Shown one piece after another: positions 36,066 to 44,824 of a DNA stretch of 64,000 nt; position 1 is the first letter of the stretch; each line of letters starts with the position of its first letter. Origin of the DNA: Rhodococcus sp. P-2 (lineage in GTDB: Bacteria > Actinomycetota > Actinomycetes > Mycobacteriales > Mycobacteriaceae). Below the pieces are notes generated by a model. It was not told the DNA's origin and made no database searches. It saw only the letters and a list, made by a program, of their open reading frames with translations. The stretch is from assembly GCF_016598535.1 (NCBI RefSeq), contig NZ_CP066779.1:2046001-2110000 (forward strand). The letters are read 5' to 3'. A program made the translations under genes and the position numbers.

Positions 36066-37234
36066 CGGAACGCTTCTTCACCGGTGAGAGCGCGACCGAT
36101 CACGAGCTGGTGAACCTCGGAGGTGCCCTCGTAGGTGAGAACGGATTCGAGGTTGTTGGCGTGCCGAATCACGGGGTACTCGAGCGTGATGCCGTTGGCG
36201 CCCAGAATGGTTCGGCATTCGCGGGCGATCTTGATGGCCTCGCGGACATTGTTGAGCTTGCCGGTGCTGACCTGCTCGGGGCGAACCGTCCCGGCGTCCT
36301 TGAGGCGTCCGAGGTGGATGGCGAGCAGCTGCCCCTTGCCCAATTCGACTGCCATGTCGGCGATCTTGGCCTGGGTGATCTGATACGCGGCGAGCGACTT
36401 GTCGAAGACCTTGCGATCACGTGCATACGAGATCGCGGTCTCGAGGCAGTCACGTGCTGCACCCATTGCCCCGAAAATGATGCCGAAGCGCGCCTCGTTG
36501 AGGCAGCCGAGCGGGCCGGACAGTCCGCGAGCCTTGGGCAGCATCGCCGAGGCAGGAAGACGCACGTCTTCGAGCACCAGCTCCGAGGTGACCGACGCCC
36601 GGAGCGACATCTTGTTCTTGATCTCGGGGGCGGAGAAGCCCGGAGTGTCGGTGGGAACGACAAATCCGCGTACGCCGTCGTCTGTTCGCGCCCAGACCAC
36701 GGCGACGTCCGCGATGGACCCGTTGGTGATCCACATCTTGGTGCCGTTGAGGACCCAGTCGTCGCCGTCGCGCTTGGCGTTGGTTCGCATGCCGCCGGGG
36801 TTGGATCCGAAATCGGGTTCCGTGAGACCGAAGCAACCGATGGCTTCACCGGCCGCCATCCGCGGGAGCCATTCTTCCTTCTGCTCTTCACTTCCGTTGT
36901 GGTGGATCGCGAACATGGCGAGCGAACCCTGGACCGAGACGAGGCTGCGAATGCCCGAATCGACAGCTTCCAGTTCCTGGCAGGCCAACCCGTACGCCGT
37001 GGCGCTCATCCCGGCACAGCCGTAGCCCTCGAGGTGCATGCCCAGTACGCCGAGCGCGCCCAGTTCCTTGGCCAGCTCACGAGCCGGCAGTGCTGCCGCT
37101 TCGAACCATTCGCCTACGTGCGGGCGAATGCGATCGTCGACCATCTTGCGGACCGTGTCGCGGATCGCGATCTCTTCGGCGTCCAGCAGGGTGTCGATGG
37201 CAAAAAGCTCGGACAGGGACTGCGGCGTGGTCAC
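36062..37234 (-). CDS. Glutaryl-CoA dehydrogenase-like acyl-CoA dehydrogenase
   Basis: 390 residues from the GTG at 37234, which has GGAGG 6 bases upstream; the open frame to 37294 runs through the operator and is unlikely. GCDH-type features: CFGLTEPDFGSNPGGM, GTKMWITNG, LNEARFGIIFGAMGAARDC, RTILGANGITLEYPVIRHANNLESV and the catalytic Glu in TYEGTSEVH (about residue 369, near Glu370 of the human enzyme). It would convert glutaryl-CoA to crotonyl-CoA and CO2 in lysine or glutarate breakdown. Divergent LacI gene suggests control. Confidence 0.85.
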   Translation of the reverse strand: MTTPQSLSELFAIDTLLDAEEIAIRDTVRKMVDDRIRPHVGEWFEAAALPARELAKELGALGVLGMHLEGYGCAGMSATAYGLACQELEAVDSGIRSLVSVQGSLAMFAIHHNGSEEQKEEWLPRMAAGEAIGCFGLTEPDFGSNPGGMRTNAKRDGDDWVLNGTKMWITNGSIADVAVVWARTDDGVRGFVVPTDTPGFSAPEIKNKMSLRASVTSELVLEDVRLPASAMLPKARGLSGPLGCLNEARFGIIFGAMGAARDCLETAISYARDRKVFDKSLAAYQITQAKIADMAVELGKGQLLAIHLGRLKDAGTVRPEQVSTGKLNNVREAIKIARECRTILGANGITLEYPVIRHANNLESVLTYEGTSEVHQLVIGRALTGEEAFR

Positions 37235-37271
37235 GGGGCCTCCAGTGTTCTCGGGCGCAATCCTTTGCGAG

Positions 37272-37289
37272 AACGATTGCGCAATCGTT
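37272..37289. promoter_or_regulatory. LacI-type operator, perfect 18-bp palindrome
   Basis: AACGATTGCGCAATCGTT is a perfect even palindrome centred between 37280 and 37281. It sits in the divergent gap between the dehydrogenase (start 37234) and the LacI regulator (start 37360), and has the central CG step and half-site style of LacI/GalR operators. A further GCAATCCTTTGC at 37257-37268 repeats the half-site GCAATCGTTTGC, hinting at two bound dimers. Confidence 0.8.
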
Positions 37290-37359
37290 TGCATCGCCTA
37301 GAGTAGAGCCCGGTTGCACACCCGTCAATCCCCGACGCACACCAGGAGCCCCGACGCAG

Positions 37360-38424
37360 ATGACGCCCGATCCGTCGAACCGCAGCAACGGCCGTCCGCC
37401 GACGCTGCGCGAAATCGCCGACCAGGCCGGGGTCCACATCTCGACGGCGTCGCGGGTACTCCGTCAGCCCGAGCCCGCCGACGGTTGGTCCGACTCCGCA
37501 CTCCGAGTTCGTCAGGTCGCCGAGGAGCTCGGGTACCAACCGAACCTGTGGGCGGCCAGCCTGCGTACCCGCAAGACCACCACCATCGGCGTCGTGATGC
37601 CGAGGCTGACAGACGTCGTTGTGGCCACCATGTTCCAAGGCATCGAGGAAGCCGCCACCGCAGCCGGGTACTCCGTCCTGCTTTCCAGCCCACCCGACGA
37701 TCTGGACGCGCAGCGCAAAGCGGTCGAGTTCCTCGTCAGCCGCCAGGTCGACGGTCTCATGCTGAGCAGCATCCACCTTCCGGGTACAGATTTCGTCGAC
37801 TCGCTCCCCCTGCGCTCACTGCCGATCCTGCTGCTGAACCGGCACATCGACCCGGCGACGTCGTCGCCGAACAGCAGCCTTCCCTTTGTCAGCGGCGACG
37901 ACCGCCTCGGCGGCTACCTCGCGGGGAAGCATCTGCTGGACTGCGGCTATCGCGACCTCGGAGTGATCGCGGGGCCGGATCACGCCAGCACGTCGCGGGA
38001 ACGCGTCGCGGGTTTCCGCGACGCCCTGACCGAAGCCGGTCTGGAACTGCCACCGAACCGAATAGTGGCGTCCGAGTTCGAAGTTCAAGGGGGTGTCGAT
38101 GCGGCGGCCACACTGCTCAGCGGGAACACGCGCCCTGACGCCGTCTTCACGGTGAGCGACACCATCGCGATCGGCGTACTCGGCGTGGCCCGTGATCTCG
38201 GGTTGAGCATTCCCGACGATCTTGCCCTGGTCGGCTACAACGACATTCCCGTTGTCTCCCAACTCCCGGTGCCACTGACGACGGTGAGGTCCCCCGCCCA
38301 CAAGATCGGCGCGACCGGGCTCGAACACCTGCTCGCACTGATCGCCGGCAGGAACGTCGAATCCGTCAAACTGCCCGTCGAACTGATCGTGCGAGCTTCC
38401 ACCAGAAAGCTCTCCGCTCGGTAG
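37360..38424 (+). CDS. LacI family transcriptional regulator
   Basis: 354 residues. The helix-turn-helix is at the start (TLREIADQAGVHISTASRVL, hinge NLWAASLRTRKT), then a periplasmic-binding-like effector domain (TIGVVMPRLTDVV, VDGLMLSS, FTVSDTIAIGVL, VGYNDIPVVSQLPVPLTTVR). The ATG at 37360 has AGGAG 11 bases upstream; the longer frame overlaps the operator. It likely represses the divergent dehydrogenase-CoA transferase operon and itself, with a glutarate-type CoA ester or acid as effector (inferred). Confidence 0.92.
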   Translation: MTPDPSNRSNGRPPTLREIADQAGVHISTASRVLRQPEPADGWSDSALRVRQVAEELGYQPNLWAASLRTRKTTTIGVVMPRLTDVVVATMFQGIEEAATAAGYSVLLSSPPDDLDAQRKAVEFLVSRQVDGLMLSSIHLPGTDFVDSLPLRSLPILLLNRHIDPATSSPNSSLPFVSGDDRLGGYLAGKHLLDCGYRDLGVIAGPDHASTSRERVAGFRDALTEAGLELPPNRIVASEFEVQGGVDAAATLLSGNTRPDAVFTVSDTIAIGVLGVARDLGLSIPDDLALVGYNDIPVVSQLPVPLTTVRSPAHKIGATGLEHLLALIAGRNVESVKLPVELIVRASTRKLSAR

Positions 38425-38463
38425 CCTGCCGTTGAGAGGCCGCCGCTCGAGAACTCTGAGCAG

Positions 38464-39015
38464 CTACCAGACCTGAGATTCGTCGATACCCAAGCGTCGC
38501 GCATAGCCCGAGTTGAGCGCGTCCCAACCGTACTCGCGCGCCCGTTCACCCACGACCGGACCGAAGGGCTCGCCTGCCAGAAGGGCATCGAGTACGTCGA
38601 AGCACAAATGCCACCCCGCCGCGAGCGCCGATGCCATCCCCTCAGCCCGCGACCTCTGCGTCAGTACGACGCGGGTACCGCCCTCGACCGAGGTCAGGTC
38701 CCACACCAATTCGTCCGGGCCCCACTCGTGTTCGAGCCGCCGGGCGGTCTCCACGACGTGAACGGTGACGGGCAGCGACATCTCGGGAGCCCCGTCCTCG
38801 GTGAGCATGGTGATCACGGCGTCGCCCGTACGGCTCAGATTCCGATCGGCGGTGTACGGCGTCCACTGCGCCAACATCTCCGGATCGGTGATCGCCTCCC
38901 ACACCTTCTCGACGGGATACGGCAGCACCCGAGGAAAGCTGACGACTGTGTCGTCGCCGTCGATGCTCACCGTGACGTCGGACAGGGCACTTGGCTGATA
39001 CTGCTGGGCACTCAT
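38464..39015 (-). CDS. SRPBCC (AHSA1/activator-like) family protein
   Basis: 183 residues. START-like hydrophobic-pocket fold: VSFPRVLPYPVEKVWEAITDPEMLAQWTPY at the beginning, VWDLTSVEGGTRVVLTQRS mid-chain and GWHLCFDVLDALLAGEP near the end. Such proteins bind lipids or aromatic ligands, or act as polyketide cyclases or stress proteins. No partner is evident; LacI ends convergently 39 bases away. Confidence 0.87.
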   Translation of the reverse strand: MSAQQYQPSALSDVTVSIDGDDTVVSFPRVLPYPVEKVWEAITDPEMLAQWTPYTADRNLSRTGDAVITMLTEDGAPEMSLPVTVHVVETARRLEHEWGPDELVWDLTSVEGGTRVVLTQRSRAEGMASALAAGWHLCFDVLDALLAGEPFGPVVGERAREYGWDALNSGYARRLGIDESQVW

Positions 39016-39058
39016 GGTTCGATCTCACCAGGAACCACCGACACGGGCAACCGGCGAG

Positions 39059-39712
39059 TCAACGTCCGAGCGTAAACAGTTCTGTTGCTGCGGCGACTGT
39101 CTGTTCAACCACCGGAAACTTCACCACGGACAGGTCGTGCCGAGCTCCCTCGAACTCCACCAGAGCCGTCACTGCGGGAATCAGGTCGAGCGCTGCCCGC
39201 ATCTCCTCAGTCGTCGCGAACTCGTCCTTCGATCCGTGGACGACAACGGTCGGCGTGTTCAGGTCGGGCAGGTGTTCGGTTCTGAGCTTCTCGGGCTTCT
39301 TCGGAGGATGCAGCGGATAGGACAACAGCACCAGGCCGTCGACAAGTCCTGGATTCTCCGACGCCAGCATCGACGCCTGCCGCCCACCGTACGAATGTCC
39401 GCCGAGCAGAACGGGTCCAGGCACCGAGTCGTCCTTGCGAACAGCGGCAATCACCTCGGCAATGCCCGCGCGATCCTCCGCAGCACGCGACGGGTGTGGC
39501 GGCCCCGAAGCTCGACGCACCCGAAACGCGAGATCGAATCGCAGGACTTGCACTCCCGCCTCTGCAAAGCCGTCGGCAACAGCGCGCAACAGCACAGTGT
39601 CGCAGTTACTTCCCGCGCCGTGAGTCAGTGCAAGCGAGGCGATCGGCGCAGAAGAAGGCCGATGCAGGAAACCGTGCACCGCACCTTCGTCGACCGTTTC
39701 GACGGTACTCAT
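39059..39712 (-). CDS. Dienelactone-hydrolase-like alpha/beta hydrolase
   Basis: 217 residues. Nucleophile in GGHSYGGRQAS, conserved LTHGAGSNCDTVLL at the start, acid region VVHGSKDEFAT and His in GARHDLS. This compact form resembles the KANL3/Tex30 or dienelactone-hydrolase-like hydrolases; substrate unknown. The ATG overlaps the stop of the metallo-hydrolase gene upstream (ATGA), so the two are one operon. Confidence 0.87.
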   Translation of the reverse strand: MSTVETVDEGAVHGFLHRPSSAPIASLALTHGAGSNCDTVLLRAVADGFAEAGVQVLRFDLAFRVRRASGPPHPSRAAEDRAGIAEVIAAVRKDDSVPGPVLLGGHSYGGRQASMLASENPGLVDGLVLLSYPLHPPKKPEKLRTEHLPDLNTPTVVVHGSKDEFATTEEMRAALDLIPAVTALVEFEGARHDLSVVKFPVVEQTVAAATELFTLGR

Positions 39713-40473
39713 GGACGCATCCTTGTCCGGCCCGCTCGGGCCTGTTCGACTGCGACAGCCATGCTGCCCTCGTAGACCGGCCCGTGTCCGGGAAACAGCG
39801 CACCGGCAGGTGCCGCGGCGATGTTGTCCAACGCCTCGTCGGTCGCTTCACGGTCATGATTGAAGGGGCACACAAGAAATTGTGGTCCGGCGACGCTCGA
39901 CGTCGCGTGTCCGGTCACCAGAGCGTCACCCGACGCGATGACGCCTGCGTCAGGAACAAGGTAAGCGCTGTGGCCGTCGGTATGCCCGTGGGTGGGAATC
40001 GGCACGATCCGTCCGGGAACATCCAGAGCACCACCGGACGCAAAGGCCTGTGCCTGAGGCAGTTCCGCACCTTTCAACGCGCCGACTCCGATCACGTCGC
40101 GAAGCCACTTCGGAGCACCTCGCCGCCACAACAGCAACGGAACTCCGGCCGGCGACAACTGTTGCAGATACTCCCGCTTCGCATGAGGCACTTCCAACGG
40201 ATCCATCAGAACCGGAACCTCGAGCCTGGTCACGATGTCCGCGATTCCGCCGATGTGATCGACATGCGCGTGAGTGACCAGGATTGCCCGCACATCCCCG
40301 AGCTGGTGACCGATCTGCTCGATCGAGCGTTCGACGTCGGCACCGTTGGCCGGGTATCCGCCGTCGATCAACGTCAGATCGGCCCCCTCTTCGACCAGTA
40401 CCCAATTGGCGTGACCGCACCGAACCAGATGTGTGTTCTCGATCTGCGTGATCGACAGTGCCGCAGTAGTCAT
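39709..40473 (-). CDS. MBL-fold metallo-hydrolase
   Basis: 254 residues from the ATG at 40473; the frame stays open upstream without homology. The zinc-binding motif is THAHVDHIGG, followed by HGHTDGHSAYLV and ASGDALVTG, with the last His in FPGHGPV, so all metallo-beta-lactamase-fold ligands are present. Lactonase, glyoxalase II-type or other hydrolytic functions are possible. It is divergent from the esterase gene, with start codons only about 20 bases apart. Confidence 0.9.
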   Translation of the reverse strand: MTTAALSITQIENTHLVRCGHANWVLVEEGADLTLIDGGYPANGADVERSIEQIGHQLGDVRAILVTHAHVDHIGGIADIVTRLEVPVLMDPLEVPHAKREYLQQLSPAGVPLLLWRRGAPKWLRDVIGVGALKGAELPQAQAFASGGALDVPGRIVPIPTHGHTDGHSAYLVPDAGVIASGDALVTGHATSSVAGPQFLVCPFNHDREATDEALDNIAAAPAGALFPGHGPVYEGSMAVAVEQARAGRTRMRP

Positions 40474-40492
40474 GCTTGGTAGTCTGCGCCAC

Positions 40493-41617
40493 GTGTCGGA
40501 ATCCGTGAAGCAGGCCAGCAGCCGCAGCATTCGAGATCGCGCCGAAGCATCCTTGGTGGCAGCCGCATTCGCGCTGCCCAGCGCGGTGAAACGTCGAATC
40601 ACCGGACCACCCGTCATCATCGAGGGCAACACGCTCGACGCCGACGCACACCTGCTGCTCACGCTCGCGAAGACGCGGCCGCTGCCCTCGCATTCAACCG
40701 ATCCCCGGTCACTCGCCGCTGCTCGCACCAATCTCACCCGAACGGCGATCATGATGGGTGGCCGACCCGCTCCGGTCCACACCGAAGAGATTTCCGTTTC
40801 GGGCGCCGACGGCCCGCTTCGCGCCCGGCTCTACGTTCCGACCGCCGACACCGGCGCTCTGCTCGTCTACTTCCACGGCGGCGGCTGGGTACAGGGCAGC
40901 ATCGAATCCCACGATGCTCCGTGCCGCCTGTTGGCCGAGACCTCCGGCGCACGGGTCATCTCGGTCGACTACCGGCTCTCACCCGAATTCGCTTTCCCCA
41001 CACCAGTACACGACGCCTATGCCGCATACCTCGACATCGTCGAACGCGTCGACGAGTTCGGCGCAGACCCGAGGCGCATCGCTGTCGGCGGCGACAGCGC
41101 GGGTGGGCACCTGTCGGCAACGGTGGCGCTGCGTGCCCGCGACGACGGCAAGACCTCACCGGCAGCGCAGCTGTTGATCTACCCCGCCACCGACTTTCAC
41201 GAGAAGGCGCCGTCGAGAACGACGTTCGGCGAAGGCTTCTTCCTGACCGAGGCCAACATGAACTTCTACGAGTCCAGTTTCCTCGGCACCGATGCCGATC
41301 GACTCGATCCGATGGTGTCGCCGCTACGCGCCCCCGATGTGGCCGGACTGCCGCCGGCCATCGTGATCACGGCGGGATTCGATCCACTCCGAGACGAAGG
41401 CGAAGCCTACGCAGCTCGATTGCGCGACAACGGTGTTCACGTGACGGATCGACGCTATCCCGGATTCATCCACGGCTTCGTCAACGTTCTGGGACCGAGC
41501 GCCGGTTCGCGCGCCGCCGTCGCCGAGATCGGCGGGATGCTGCGCGTTCTACTCACCCACCCAGCAAAATCTCCCGCAACGTATCCACCAGTGGGTCAAC
41601 AGGAAGTTCGGGACTGA
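40493..41617 (+). CDS. Hormone-sensitive lipase-type alpha/beta hydrolase
   Basis: 374 residues from the GTG at 40493 (an ATG at 40472 is possible). HSL-family signature HGGGW gives the oxyanion hole, the nucleophile is in GGDSAGGHLS, Asp in TAGFDPLRDEGEAYA and His in PGFIHGFVN. It hydrolyses short or medium acyl esters. Its last 65 bases overlap the TetR gene on the other strand. The nearby ketone-oxidising monooxygenase and SDR make a joint catabolic role possible. Confidence 0.9.
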   Translation: MSESVKQASSRSIRDRAEASLVAAAFALPSAVKRRITGPPVIIEGNTLDADAHLLLTLAKTRPLPSHSTDPRSLAAARTNLTRTAIMMGGRPAPVHTEEISVSGADGPLRARLYVPTADTGALLVYFHGGGWVQGSIESHDAPCRLLAETSGARVISVDYRLSPEFAFPTPVHDAYAAYLDIVERVDEFGADPRRIAVGGDSAGGHLSATVALRARDDGKTSPAAQLLIYPATDFHEKAPSRTTFGEGFFLTEANMNFYESSFLGTDADRLDPMVSPLRAPDVAGLPPAIVITAGFDPLRDEGEAYAARLRDNGVHVTDRRYPGFIHGFVNVLGPSAGSRAAVAEIGGMLRVLLTHPAKSPATYPPVGQQEVRD

Positions 41618-42143
41618 TCGCACGCTGTAGCCCCAAACCGATTCCGACGCTGAGTATGCGCAGTGCCGCCGCGTTGGGATCCAGTGCCGGCGTCACACCG
41701 TTGGACTCGGCAAGATGTTGCACCACTCCGCCGATCAATCCGCGCACCTGATCGGCGCCTGTCGCGATCTTCTCGCGGATCTCTTCGCTGTGCCGCGACC
41801 GCACCGAGAACTCGACTTCGAGCAACGTCCATCTCTTGTCCCCGATGGTCCGCTCGGCCCACCTCGCGAACTCTGCCACCGCGTCGTCGAGCGTCGAGTT
41901 CGCTCCGAGTTGTGAGGTGATCTCACCGACCTTGGTCAACCGGATGCGGCCGAGCACTTCGGCGCACAACTCGTCTTTGTTCTTGAAGTTCGAGTACACC
42001 GCACCCTTGGAATAGCCGGCATCCTCGGCGATCTGATCGAGCGATGCGGCAGCGTACCCACGGTCGAGAAAATGTTCGACGGCCGTAGCCAACAAGGTCT
42101 CGCGGGTCAACGCCTGCGCTTCCTGCCTGGTCAATCGCGCCAT
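41553..42143 (-). CDS. TetR family transcriptional regulator
   Basis: 196 residues. DNA-binding domain at the N-terminus: TRETLLATAVEHFLDRGYAAASLDQIAEDAGYSKGAVYSNFKNKDEL, the classic TetR helix-turn-helix (quoted in one family stretch, residues 13-58). The C-terminal ligand domain is poorly conserved. Divergent from the patatin gene, so that and the following BVMO genes are likely targets. The 3' end overlaps the esterase gene by 65 bases. Confidence 0.92.
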   Translation of the reverse strand: MARLTRQEAQALTRETLLATAVEHFLDRGYAAASLDQIAEDAGYSKGAVYSNFKNKDELCAEVLGRIRLTKVGEITSQLGANSTLDDAVAEFARWAERTIGDKRWTLLEVEFSVRSRHSEEIREKIATGADQVRGLIGGVVQHLAESNGVTPALDPNAAALRILSVGIGLGLQRAISPELPVDPLVDTLREILLGG

Positions 42144-42273
42144 CGGAACCTCCTCATGGTTCTGAGTATCGAGATTCCAACGGTAGCCGAATACCGAAGT
42201 TTCGCCGCACGCGCACTTCGGATAGGCAAATTTGGGGTACCCACGTTATTCAGATACTGATAGTCTCCGAAAT

Positions 42274-43278
42274 ATGACTTCAGAAGTGACCGGCACCACC
42301 GCACCCGGGTCCGGACGAAACAGCGCGCCGAAACGCGGCTTGGCAATCGGATGCGGCGGCACTCTCGGCTTCGCCTGGACCGTTGCTGCCCTCGCCTCGG
42401 TTCGGGATGCACTCGACTGGGATCCCAGGGAAGCCACAGCCATCATCGGAACGTCGGCCGGAGCCGAGTTCGTGACGATGCTCGGCAGCGGAGTCGGCGT
42501 CGACGAGCTGGTAGCCATGCAACTCGGAGACCCCGCCGCCCGTCCCGAACTCCTCGCCCACATAGCGTCGGCACCCGGGAAAGTCCCACCGCTACCGCGC
42601 TTGGGGATCGGCAATCCGCGACTGGTGGCGCGTCGCGATCTTCCCTTTCTGAGCCGGATGAGCGGCATGGCACCGGTGGGCGGCGGTGACCCGTCCTGGC
42701 TCACCACGCTCGCCGAATCTCTTGCCCCTGGCGATGCGTGGCTCCCACATCCGTGTGCGCACATGGTATCCATGGACTACAAAACGGGGCGACGGGTCGC
42801 ATTCGGAGCGCAGGGGGCCCCGAAAGCGACCGTCGGTGAAGCGCTTCGAGCGTCGTGGGCGATTCCCGGCTGGTTCCCACCCGTCACCATCGGCGGCGTC
42901 AGGTACATCGACGGCGGCGCCGCATCCACCGCTTCGGTTGACCTCCTGCTCCCTCTCGCGCTGGACGAGCTGGTTGTACTGGCGCCCATGGCATCTCGAA
43001 CCCTGAAGCCCGCACGGGGTGCCGCCCGCATCGAACGCGGCGCCCTGCGCCACTCCATGTCCGAAGGCCTCGATCGTGAGATCGATCTGGTGCGCGCTGC
43101 GGGCACCAGGGTCTTGCGAATCGATGCCACCGACGACGATCTTGCCGTCATGGGCGCCAACTTCATGGACAGTCGACGGCGGCTCGCCACCTTCGAATCA
43201 TCGCTGCGTACGACACGTGCGAGCGTGAAGCGCGAACTCGATATGCACCCGTTCCACACCACCCGCTCCCACCAGTGA
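42274..43278 (+). CDS. Patatin-like phospholipase
   Basis: 334 residues from the ATG at 42274. Patatin Ser-Asp dyad: Ser in IIGTSAGAEF and Asp in YIDGGAAS; the oxyanion loop is GCGGTLGFAW. Acts as a lipid acyl hydrolase. No signal peptide. It lies between a TetR regulator and a monooxygenase gene with a 13-base gap to the latter, so it probably leads that operon. Confidence 0.9.
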   Translation: MTSEVTGTTAPGSGRNSAPKRGLAIGCGGTLGFAWTVAALASVRDALDWDPREATAIIGTSAGAEFVTMLGSGVGVDELVAMQLGDPAARPELLAHIASAPGKVPPLPRLGIGNPRLVARRDLPFLSRMSGMAPVGGGDPSWLTTLAESLAPGDAWLPHPCAHMVSMDYKTGRRVAFGAQGAPKATVGEALRASWAIPGWFPPVTIGGVRYIDGGAASTASVDLLLPLALDELVVLAPMASRTLKPARGAARIERGALRHSMSEGLDREIDLVRAAGTRVLRIDATDDDLAVMGANFMDSRRRLATFESSLRTTRASVKRELDMHPFHTTRSHQ

Positions 43279-43291
43279 AAGCGCAGTCTCA

Positions 43292-44824
43292 GTGAACAAC
43301 GAATCTGACCACTTCGAGGTCGTGATCATCGGCGGCGGAATTTCCGGAATCGGCGCAGCCATCCATCTTCAGCGCCTCGGGATCGACAATTTCGTCCTGC
43401 TCGAAAAGGCCGAGTCCCTCGGCGGCACCTGGCGCGCCAACACGTATCCCGGTTGCGCGTGCGATGTTCCGTCCGGGCTGTACTCGTACTCCTTTGCCGC
43501 CAATCCGGATTGGACGCGATTGTTCGCGGAGCAGCCGGAGATCCGCGAATACATCGAGGACACGGCCGTCCGCCACGGCGTCGACAAACACGTTCGCTTC
43601 GGGGTCGAAATGCTCTCCGCACAGTGGGATGCGCCGCAATCACTGTGGAAAATAACAACTTCCAGCGGTGAACTCACTGCTCGCTTCGTGATAGCCGCTG
43701 CTGGTCCGTGGAACGAACCCTTGACGCCGGCGATTCCCGGACTGGAAACGTTCGAGGGCGAAGTTTTTCATTCCTCGCAGTGGAATCACGACTACGACTT
43801 GAGCGGAAAACGCGTCGCTGTCGTGGGTACCGGCGCTTCCGCCGTCCAATTCGTTCCGCGAATCGTCTCAGAGGTCTCCACACTTCACCTCTACCAGCGA
43901 ACCGCTCAATGGGTTCTTCCCAAACCCGATCACTACGTACCGCGCATCGAAAGGTCCGTCATGCGGTTCGTACCGGGAGCGCACAAGGCCCTGCGCAGCA
44001 TCGAATACGGAATCATGGAGACGCTGGGATTGGGGTTCCGCAATCCGTGGATCCTGCGTATCGTGCAGAAACTCGGGTCGGCCCAATTGCGCTTGCAGGT
44101 GCGCGATCCGAAGCTGCGCAAGGCGCTGACTCCCGACTACACGCTCGGTTGCAAGCGACTGCTCATGTCGAACTCGTACTACCCGGCCCTCGGCAGACCC
44201 AACGTCACCGTCCATGCCAACGCGGTCGAAGAGATCCACGGCAACACCGTGATCGGCGCCGACGGAGCGGAATCGGAAGTGGACGCCATCATCTTCGGCA
44301 CGGGATTCCACATCCTCGACATGCCCATCGCATCCAAGGTATTCGACGGAGAAGGTCGATCCCTCGACGATCATTGGCAGGGAAGCCCGCAGGCGTACTT
44401 CGGTTCCGCCGTCAGCGGATTCCCCAACGCGTTCATTCTGCTGGGCCCGAGCCTCGGCACCGGACACACGTCGGCCTTCATGATCTTGGAAGCCCAACTG
44501 AATTATGTGGCGCAGGCGATCGGCCACGCTCGTCGGCACGGCTGGAAAACTATCGACGTGCGCCCGGAAGTGCAGGCAGCCTTCAACTCTCAAGTTCAGG
44601 AGGCATTGGGAACCACGGTCTACAACGCCGGTGGTTGCGAAAGCTATTTCTTCGACGTCAACGGCCGCAACAGCTTCAACTGGCCGTGGTCGTCAGGGGC
44701 CATGCGTCGGCGGCTACGGGCCTTCGATCCATATGCCTACAACCACACGTTGTCCGACAACCCTGCGTCCGACGACACGGCCACTGAGCCCACCACCACC
44801 CTCGAACCGGAGTACACGACATGA
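43292..44824 (+). CDS. Flavin-containing (Baeyer-Villiger-type) monooxygenase
   Basis: 510 residues from GTG. FAD loop GGGISGIGAA at the N-terminus, GTWRANTYPGCACDVPS (the GGxW...YPGxxxD motif), NADPH loop VVGTGASAVQFV, and FEGEVFHSSQWNHD, the BVMO fingerprint FxGxxxHxxxW with Asn in place of the usual Pro or Asp. It probably oxygenates a ketone to an ester or lactone using NADPH and oxygen. The stop overlaps the SDR gene by four bases, suggesting an alcohol-ketone-ester route with the neighbouring hydrolases. Confidence 0.9.
   Translation: MNNESDHFEVVIIGGGISGIGAAIHLQRLGIDNFVLLEKAESLGGTWRANTYPGCACDVPSGLYSYSFAANPDWTRLFAEQPEIREYIEDTAVRHGVDKHVRFGVEMLSAQWDAPQSLWKITTSSGELTARFVIAAAGPWNEPLTPAIPGLETFEGEVFHSSQWNHDYDLSGKRVAVVGTGASAVQFVPRIVSEVSTLHLYQRTAQWVLPKPDHYVPRIERSVMRFVPGAHKALRSIEYGIMETLGLGFRNPWILRIVQKLGSAQLRLQVRDPKLRKALTPDYTLGCKRLLMSNSYYPALGRPNVTVHANAVEEIHGNTVIGADGAESEVDAIIFGTGFHILDMPIASKVFDGEGRSLDDHWQGSPQAYFGSAVSGFPNAFILLGPSLGTGHTSAFMILEAQLNYVAQAIGHARRHGWKTIDVRPEVQAAFNSQVQEALGTTVYNAGGCESYFFDVNGRNSFNWPWSSGAMRRRLRAFDPYAYNHTLSDNPASDDTATEPTTTLEPEYTT

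Noticed and set aside
34899..37306. Two long rightward open frames of about 400 codons each
   Set aside because: They lie opposite the CoA transferase and glutaryl-CoA dehydrogenase genes and show no motifs.
43708..44787. A 359-codon open frame inside the BVMO gene
   Set aside because: Alternative frame of a clearly coding gene; Arg/His/Ser-rich with no family.
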